Shown piece after piece: positions 7,712-12,440 of a DNA stretch of 12,440 nt. Numbering within the stretch: position 1 is the stretch's first letter; each line of letters starts with the position of its first letter. Source of the DNA: Acidobacteriaceae bacterium (GTDB taxonomy: Bacteria; Acidobacteriota; Terriglobia; Terriglobales; Acidobacteriaceae); contig JAOAPJ010000084.1 of assembly GCA_025462805.1 (NCBI GenBank), forward strand, positions 1 through 12,440. The letters run 5' to 3'. The notes below the pieces were generated by a model. That model was not told the origin of the DNA, did not search any database, and saw only the letters and a program-made list of their open reading frames with translations. The position numbers were made by a program, and so were the translations under genes.

Positions 7712-7905
7712 CAGAGACCTATCAGTTCTGGCCAGCGCGGTCTCGGAGTATTGGTGAGGTTAGATGCCGCATGCAGCCATACATGGAAGCCGCGCGTCAT
7801 CTCCCGACCCATGACCGAGAGTGAGACAAACTGGACAGGCGTGCTGCTTTGGGAGCGGTTCGCACTACCATCACTCGCGCGTGCGCGAGCGGGCAGCGCC
7901 GGAGG
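7712..7905 (-). other. 194-base intergenic region upstream of the efflux operon
   Basis: No gene with family resemblance is visible on either strand. As the only sizeable gap before the adaptor gene, it is the likely site of the pump promoter and any operator. I found no convincing -35/-10 pair and no recognisable repressor site. The only clear structure is the GC-rich palindrome at 7874-7889. No local regulator gene (TetR, MarR, two-component) adjoins the operon. Confidence 0.4.
7874..7889. repeat. perfect GC-rich palindrome
   Basis: CTCGCGC (7874-7880) and GCGCGAG (7883-7889) are a perfect 7-bp inverted repeat around GT. It begins 17 bases past the stop of the small membrane protein gene on the - strand and is about 160 bases ahead of the adaptor start. 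There is no T run on either side. It could stop transcription between the two genes as a stable hairpin, or be a protein-binding site. Confidence 0.4.
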
Positions 7906-8283
7906 CTAGCCGAGAGAGGGAGGTGGGCGGAGTAAAGACGGGCCCTGAAGCGGGATCCACTGTCGCGGGGGCGCTGAACGATCGCGCCGTAATGGCTTCG
8001 ATTCAATCGAGCGAGGAGTCAATAGGACGGAGGCGACGAACACCACCATATGCAGGTCGGCCGGGGTAACGGCAACTTGCTCTAACCTGTTGGTGGGTCG
8101 TTCCCGCTGAGACAAGAGCTTCGCAACCGGCGCCTGCGCAGAGGTTTGGGCGCTCACTCGGTACAGAGAAAGCTTGGAATGCAGGCCCCAGCCAAACACT
8201 GCGAGCGCAAGCACGAACACGAAAATACTCGCCGGCAGGACCCTTTGAAGCTGCGTGCCGCGTATTTTCGAAGCGTACTCCAT
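7906..8283 (-). CDS. small single-pass membrane protein of unknown function
   Basis: The frame gives 125 residues from ATG 8283, which has CAGG eight bases ahead. The frame extends to another ATG at 8328, but that one has no visible ribosome binding site. Residues 16-35 (LPASIFVFVLALAVFGWGLH) form one transmembrane helix after a short basic N-terminus, suggesting N-in, C-out topology. After it, KLSLYR and APVAKLLSQRERP look like a motif I believe recurs in small acidobacterial hypothetical proteins, though I cannot confirm this here. The tail is basic and Pro-rich with three prolines at 120-122. It lies between hrpB and the efflux operon on the same strand, with 138- and 194-base gaps, so it is probably its own unit. 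No function is assigned. Confidence 0.6.
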   Translation of the reverse strand: MEYASKIRGTQLQRVLPASIFVFVLALAVFGWGLHSKLSLYRVSAQTSAQAPVAKLLSQRERPTNRLEQVAVTPADLHMVVFVASVLLTPRSIESKPLRRDRSAPPRQWIPLQGPSLLRPPPSLG

Positions 8284-8421
8284 GACGAGCCTGCCTAATG
8301 TGCCGCGAAAGGACTGCAGCCCACCCATAACTGAGCGCCGCAGCCAGTTCTAAGGTAGCACGGCCGGGTGGGGCGTTTCGATGCCTTCCCCTTTGCCGCT
8401 TTGACGCGCGCGTTTCGCCAT
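8284..8421. other. intergenic gap between hrpB and the small membrane protein gene
   Basis: These 138 bases hold no supported gene. A promoter for the 8283 gene would be expected here, but no clear -35/-10 pair is visible. No strong hairpin with a T run marks the end of hrpB. Confidence 0.4.
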
Positions 8422-10758
8422 TCAGTTATCAAGCGCCTGCGGCCGCTCCGGCCATGCATGCCTGGGATAGCGGCGCATCAGCTCTCGCCGAACCTGTGGA
8501 TAGAGCCGCTCCCAGAATCCTGCAAGGTCCGTCGTCGTTTGCACCGCGCGGTGGTTCGGAGCTAGAAGGTGGACGACGAGCCGTGTCTTATCCGGTCCGA
8601 TACGAGGTGTGTCGTGCATGCCAAAGAAGTCCTGCAGACGCGACGCGATCCACGGCGGAGCACCGTGCTTGTAGTGGACCTTGGTCTGACGTCCATTCCT
8701 GAGACGGATGCTCAGAGGTGCGAGTTCATTGAGGCGTCTTGCGTTCAGACTCTGCTCCATGCGAGGAATCAGGTTTGTAGCAGCATCTCGCAGTTGCTTC
8801 AAGCTCTGCAGTCCGACGGATAACTCCCGCAACACCTGGGGCGGGTCTGCTGGCTCAAGCCCGGCGAAGCTCAGTCGTGCCAGGAACTGCTCCAGAGCCT
8901 CTCGGTTGACGAGGTGCTCGATGCCGACCTCGAGCGCCTTGCGGCAAAGCAGGTCCTCGGCTTCCGGACCCATTGCGGCACTTCGGGACTCCTCGATGAC
9001 GAGCTCGTCGTAGAGCAACGCGCTGACTCTCTCGACGCGCTCCGTGGCGCGATTCCACTCCACGCTGGACCGCTCCTGGATGCGGTCCGGGAACAGATCC
9101 AGCAGCCACTCAGGTTCGATCCTTGCCGTCATGCGGATGAGCGGCAGAGGATTCTCCTTGCGATCTTCTGCGTCGAGGGGAACCATAAACTCATACGGCG
9201 GCGGCTCACCATTTACCTCAGCCGAGAAGCCCGTCGACAGCAACACCTGATTCCCTGCTCGCCGCCGCGCCACACGGTCGGGAAAGCCGGCGAGCACGGA
9301 GAGCAATAGCGCGTCATCGTCATGCCGGCTCTGCTTCGACGGCCGAGCTATTCTGAGCAGTTGCGCCGTGTGCTGTCGCAGCCGGTCGTCCTGCGGCAGA
9401 TCCATCGCCGCGAGCAGGTCGCTCTTCCCGCTGCGGTCTCCGAGGGCAAGCATGGCCACTGCATGGCAGCCATCCTCCCCCACGCCGCGATCCAGCGCTT
9501 CAATCAAGACGCGTGACAAGCGGGGAGGCAGGGGGAATCGTGCTAGTCGTTGTGCCATGTCTGCGTTCACTCCGAGGCGATCCAGCAGCAGCTCCGCGCT
9601 GTGCACGGCGTCCGCCGGGGGGGCATCCAACCACTCAAGTTCATCGGAACGACTGATTCTCATCGCTCGCAGGCTGAGCAGAAGCTGCGACAGATCGGCG
9701 CGGGCGATCTCAGGAAGATCGTGTTCGGGCCGTAAAGCATAGTCTTCCTGTCCGTAGAGACGCACGACTTGGCCGGGGCCGGTGCGGCCAGCTCTTCCGG
9801 CTCGCTGCGTCGCGGACGCTTTGCTGATGCGGCTCACCTGCAACGTGGGCAGCCCAGTCCATGCAGAGTAGGTCGCGACGCGCGCCAGACCGCTATCGAT
9901 GACCGCTGTCACGCCCTCTACCGTCACCGAGCTCTCCGCAACATTGGTTGCGAGGATCAGTTTTCTCTGTGTGGTGGGCAGGACAGCGCGGTCCTGCTCA
10001 ACCGGCGGGAGATCCCCATGCAGCGGCAGAACCACTAATCCCATCTCACGTGCCGCCGGCTCGCATTCACGCATGGCTCGCCGGATCTCTGCGATCCCGG
10101 GAAGGAATGTGAGGATGTGGCCGGAGGGTGCGTCACTCTTCAGTGTCTCCACTGCCTTCCTGACCTGAACCTGGAGCGCGTCGGCCGAGTAAGGAACATG
10201 TCGGATCGACAGTGGAAACAGCTTTCCCTCAGAGCGAAGAATAGGGCACGCTCCAAGGTACTGTGCGATCGGCGCCGCATCCAGCGTGGCTGACATGACG
10301 ATGATGCGAATCTCAGGCCGCACGCGCTGCAGTCGCTTCAGCAGTGCCAGCGCGAGGTCACTCTCGAGATGACGTTCGTGGAATTCGTCCAGCACCACCG
10401 CGTCGATACCTTCGAGGAGCGGGTCGGCCAGCAAGCGTCGGGTCAGAATGCCCTCGGTGACAAAACGCAGTCGCGTGCGCGGACCTATCTTCTCTTCGAA
10501 GCGGACCTGGTAACCTACCGTCTCGCCAACGCTCTCGGCCGCCTCCCACGCGACACGTCTGGCCGCCATGCGGGCTGCGATTCTACGCGGCTCAAGCACG
10601 ATGACGCCGCCTCTGCACAGACTCAGAGCCGCGGATGGAATCCGGGTCGTCTTTCCCGCTCCTGGCGGAGCTTCAATGACGAGGTTAGGCGTGTTCTGGA
10701 GCGATGTAAGAATCTCCGGCAGAATTGCATCCACCGGAAGGATTGGCTTTCGACTCAC
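8422..10758 (-). CDS. hrpB: ATP-dependent helicase HrpB (DEAH-type superfamily 2)
   Basis: The 778-residue protein is slightly shorter than the roughly 800-residue E. coli HrpB. It is a cytoplasmic DEAH/RHA-type helicase whose physiological substrate is poorly defined. Motifs appear in order: APPGAGKTT (Walker A, 30-38), EPRRIAAR (motif Ia, 56-63), FVTEGIL (Ib), LDEFHER (motif II, DEFH at 124-127, the variant usual for HrpB), SATLD (motif III, 156-160), LATNVAESSVTV (motif V, 269-280) and QRAGRAGRTGPG (motif VI, 318-329). The helicase-associated region and the long HrpB-specific C-terminal domain follow, ending with a Trp/Arg-rich tail. The start is GTG 10758, since the ATG at 10760 is in another frame and is followed at once by TGA. 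A GGA eight bases ahead is a weak binding site. No damage or frameshift is seen. Confidence 0.96.
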   Translation of the reverse strand: MSRKPILPVDAILPEILTSLQNTPNLVIEAPPGAGKTTRIPSAALSLCRGGVIVLEPRRIAARMAARRVAWEAAESVGETVGYQVRFEEKIGPRTRLRFVTEGILTRRLLADPLLEGIDAVVLDEFHERHLESDLALALLKRLQRVRPEIRIIVMSATLDAAPIAQYLGACPILRSEGKLFPLSIRHVPYSADALQVQVRKAVETLKSDAPSGHILTFLPGIAEIRRAMRECEPAAREMGLVVLPLHGDLPPVEQDRAVLPTTQRKLILATNVAESSVTVEGVTAVIDSGLARVATYSAWTGLPTLQVSRISKASATQRAGRAGRTGPGQVVRLYGQEDYALRPEHDLPEIARADLSQLLLSLRAMRISRSDELEWLDAPPADAVHSAELLLDRLGVNADMAQRLARFPLPPRLSRVLIEALDRGVGEDGCHAVAMLALGDRSGKSDLLAAMDLPQDDRLRQHTAQLLRIARPSKQSRHDDDALLLSVLAGFPDRVARRRAGNQVLLSTGFSAEVNGEPPPYEFMVPLDAEDRKENPLPLIRMTARIEPEWLLDLFPDRIQERSSVEWNRATERVERVSALLYDELVIEESRSAAMGPEAEDLLCRKALEVGIEHLVNREALEQFLARLSFAGLEPADPPQVLRELSVGLQSLKQLRDAATNLIPRMEQSLNARRLNELAPLSIRLRNGRQTKVHYKHGAPPWIASRLQDFFGMHDTPRIGPDKTRLVVHLLAPNHRAVQTTTDLAGFWERLYPQVRRELMRRYPRHAWPERPQALDN

Positions 10759-10771
10759 ATCGTTGATCCGA

Positions 10772-10792
10772 ACACGGCGTTTCTTGCCGTGT
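10772..10792. promoter_or_regulatory. hairpin just ahead of the hrpB start
   Basis: ACACGGC (10772-10778) and GCCGTGT (10786-10792) form a perfect 7-bp stem with a 7-base loop. It ends 13 bases before the hrpB GTG and just outside its weak GGA binding site. No T run follows on either strand, so a leader structure affecting translation is more likely than an intrinsic terminator. A TTGACA overlaps one arm on the - strand (10789-10794), but no acceptable -10 lies about 17 bases beyond it. Confidence 0.4.
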
Positions 10793-10940
10793 CAAAGCAA
10801 GACCGCCTGGCAGGGCAGAGTTCGAAGCAGGCGTAGTCTCCCACGAAATGAACCGAATCAACACACCTGCAGCTTGCCGTGTACAGAACAAGGCGGAGCG
10901 CGGGTGTCCGCCTCGTTGCTTCGGTGTTGGTTAATCGATC

Positions 10941-11093
10941 GATCTCGATCGCGTTCACCTGGGCATTATTCTTGACCATCGCGAACTGAATGACCATCTG
11001 GCCCGATGACTTCGCTGTGGCGGAAACGGTCTCGATGATTGCTTTGTTGGGTGCTCCCGCCTTGGCAACGATGTCGAAATTCGTCAATTGCGT
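10941..11093 (-). pseudogene. C-terminal remnant of a malectin-like carbohydrate-binding domain
   Basis: Directly after the phosphoesterase TGA, and in the same frame, the 51 codons from TQLTNFDIVAKAGAPNKAII to NNAQVNAIEI match the last strands of bacterial malectin-like domains, where the usual pattern is NGTQVLTNFDIVAAAG...PNKAV...SGQ..IQF..V.DNA.VNAIEI. The first two-thirds of the domain is missing, because the preceding codons encode the phosphoesterase tail. After NAIEI the frame runs on for another 61 codons to TGA 10755-10757 with no recognisable content (Cys-rich, probably read by chance). An in-frame TTG at 11085-11087 could start a 110-residue ORF whose TGA overlaps the hrpB GTG by 4 bases, but a free-standing product is doubtful. 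It is best read as decayed sequence left by a deletion. Nothing else is supported between 10759 and 10940. Confidence 0.6.
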
Positions 11094-12440
11094 TCACCGT
11101 GCTGGCGTCTTTGAGTTCTTTACCAAAGACTGAACCTGGTCGAGTACTGCTTGCGACTTCTCTCTATTCAGCTTCTCAAGATCGCTCATCAGGCTGTTCC
11201 CGGCGCTGGCCAATGCCTCTCCCACGCTGGCCTTCAGCTTCGCCCACCATCCAGCCCCACCCCCCAGCGCTTGCAGTACATCCGGTAGCGCTGTTCCTTC
11301 ATTCTTTGCGAGGTAGTAGGAGAATGCAGCGAGGGCGGCATGGTGGCCCGTCGCGTCTCTCTTCTCCCACTCAGGGTGGTCCGGAACTAACGCCGTATAA
11401 GGCACCCGGATGAAAGGTGCTGTGTCCTGACGCGGTTCGCTCTCGGTGAGCAGCGGAGCCAGACTGTTTGCGGCGGCCGTTCTGGCGCCCAGCGGGCCAA
11501 CAGGCCACAGCTCCTGAAGATATCGAAGTACGCTGGTGTGATCGAACGTGGTGCCATCCACCCGCCGTCCTACCCAGGGAGAGACGACGATGGCCGGCAC
11601 CCTGATCCCAAACTGATCGAAGTCGTATTCGCCCTTGCCGTTCGTCTTCGTCTTGTCATCGGGAGCTATTGCCGCGGGCGGTATCACGTGGTCGTAGAAC
11701 CCCCCGTGTTCGTCGTAATAAACGACCAGGAGCGTCGTTGCCCAATGTGGGCTGGAGCGGAGCCCGTTATATACGTCCCCGATCAGCTTCTCCGCCTTCA
11801 TGACGTTATGTGGTGGATGATCATCATTTTGATCGAGGCCGAAATACTTAGGCTCTATGAGAGAGAAACTCGGGAGTTGGCCGGGCTTCTGGACGTCAAC
11901 ATAAAATTCCTCGATCCGCCGATACCGAGCCAAATTCTCTGGGAGACGCTGATGGGTGAGGAGCAGTGACGACGGGAAGTCGTAGTAATACACCTTCCAG
12001 GAGACCTCGGCCTCGTTGAGTCGGTCGAAGACCGTGTCCTGTGTCTGGTCGAAGAACTGGTTCAGGTCTTCCTTAATGCCTTTCGGCATCTTTACCTTGC
12101 CATTTGAGGTGCCGGTCAGCGCGAAGAAGCGATTGGGCCAGGTCGGTCCGGGCAGCGACGAGAACCAGTGGTCGCAGACGGTAAAGTCCTTTGCGAGTTG
12201 ATGCAAGGCAGGCAAAAAACCGAAGGCGTAATAGTTCATGATCTCCTGCCGGTCCGCCGCCGACGCATTCGGGTAGGCTTCGCAGAAGTCCTTCACAAAA
12301 CCCTGATTGCCATCTTTGAGCTGCTTGGCAACATCGTCCAGGGCGTGCCTAGGGTCAAACTCCATCTGGCGGATGGTCGTCTCATGCTGATGAAAGTGAT
12401 TTCCTGAGTTATCGCTGTTGATATTGAGCGGAGATGCGCC
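11094..12440 (-). CDS. phosphoesterase, phospholipase C/acid phosphatase (AcpA) type, N-terminus beyond window
   Basis: The frame is open to the last base; 448 residues are visible and the start is off the right edge. The ATG at 12365 is internal, since the 25 codons before it are open and protein-like. The protein belongs to the alkaline-phosphatase superfamily branch of bacterial phospholipases C, which cleave phosphate esters and usually act outside the cytoplasm. Visible motifs, numbered from the window edge, are FDPRHALDDV (28-37), FFALTGTSNG, DDHPPHNVMKAE (206-217) and LLVVYYDEHGGFYDHVIPP (237-255), with the metal-binding Asp/His cluster; then FGIRVPAIVVSPWV and FDHTSVLRYL. The nucleophile segment near the N-terminus (ENRSFD type) and any signal peptide lie outside. 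The last ~55 residues form a charged amphipathic helix tail (VGEALASAGNSLMSDLEKLN onward). TGA 11094-11096 ends the gene just before a malectin remnant in the same frame. Confidence 0.92.
   Translation of the reverse strand, partial: GASPLNINSDNSGNHFHQHETTIRQMEFDPRHALDDVAKQLKDGNQGFVKDFCEAYPNASAADRQEIMNYYAFGFLPALHQLAKDFTVCDHWFSSLPGPTWPNRFFALTGTSNGKVKMPKGIKEDLNQFFDQTQDTVFDRLNEAEVSWKVYYYDFPSSLLLTHQRLPENLARYRRIEEFYVDVQKPGQLPSFSLIEPKYFGLDQNDDHPPHNVMKAEKLIGDVYNGLRSSPHWATTLLVVYYDEHGGFYDHVIPPAAIAPDDKTKTNGKGEYDFDQFGIRVPAIVVSPWVGRRVDGTTFDHTSVLRYLQELWPVGPLGARTAAANSLAPLLTESEPRQDTAPFIRVPYTALVPDHPEWEKRDATGHHAALAAFSYYLAKNEGTALPDVLQALGGGAGWWAKLKASVGEALASAGNSLMSDLEKLNREKSQAVLDQVQSLVKNSKTPAR

Noticed and set aside
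8914..9309. 131-codon + strand frame opposite hrpB
   Set aside because: It is antisense to the conserved C-terminal half of HrpB and has no family resemblance; treated as a shadow.
10789..10794. TTGACA on the - strand as a -35 box for hrpB
   Set aside because: No -10-like hexamer lies 16-18 bases downstream, and the hexamer overlaps the arm of the hairpin, which explains its sequence.
10783..10882. 10-base direct repeat CTTGCCGTGT at 10783-10792 and 10873-10882
   Set aside because: It has only two copies with no flanking similarity, and chance recurrence in a few hundred bases is not negligible. It does not look like an attachment site or a mobile element end.
12363..12365. ATG at 12365 as the start of the phosphoesterase
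   Set aside because: The 25 codons before it to the window edge are open and protein-like, and the family needs an N-terminal nucleophile segment that is not present, so the gene continues off the window.

Overview
The window reads as a piece of a GC-rich Gram-negative chromosome. I favour an Acidobacteriota (Terriglobia-type) soil bacterium. The grounds are a TolB-like/TPR regulator tail, a phospholipase C-type phosphoesterase, a malectin-like domain piece, an HrpB helicase and a lipoprotein-anchored RND pump in one stretch. This is an inference from gene content, not a database match. I saw no tRNA, rRNA, CRISPR array, insertion sequence or phage gene.

Layout. On the + strand, 1-1113 is the C-terminal part of a TPR protein that starts before the window. 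A 32-codon small ORF (1185-1283) follows and overlaps the start of an EF-P paralogue of the EfpL/YeiP type (1271-1846). From 1903 to the right edge every gene is on the - strand. In transcription order these are: a phosphoesterase whose N-terminus is off the right edge (12440-11094); a 51-codon piece of a malectin-like domain lying in frame just after the phosphoesterase stop (11093-10941); the HrpB helicase (10758-8422); a small single-pass membrane protein (8283-7906); and a complete tripartite efflux operon. That operon runs adaptor lipoprotein (7711-6431), RND permease (6430-3278), TolC-family outer membrane factor (3273-1903). The efflux operon and efpL converge over 56 bases.

How the genes work together. 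The clear functional unit is the RND pump. Its stop and start codons abut (TAG|GTG) at the first junction and are 4 bases apart at the second, so the three parts are probably co-translated and assemble across both membranes. EfpL acts on ribosomes stalled at proline-rich motifs; the outer membrane factor next door has five consecutive prolines and the small membrane protein has three, a suggestive but unproven link. HrpB and the phosphoesterase look like independent genes.

I did not find an undescribed multi-gene system. The points most worth a second look are the small ORF with coding-like third positions overlapping efpL, the in-frame malectin remnant behind the phosphoesterase stop, the loss of the canonical TM10 lysine in the RND permease, and the hairpin just ahead of the hrpB start.
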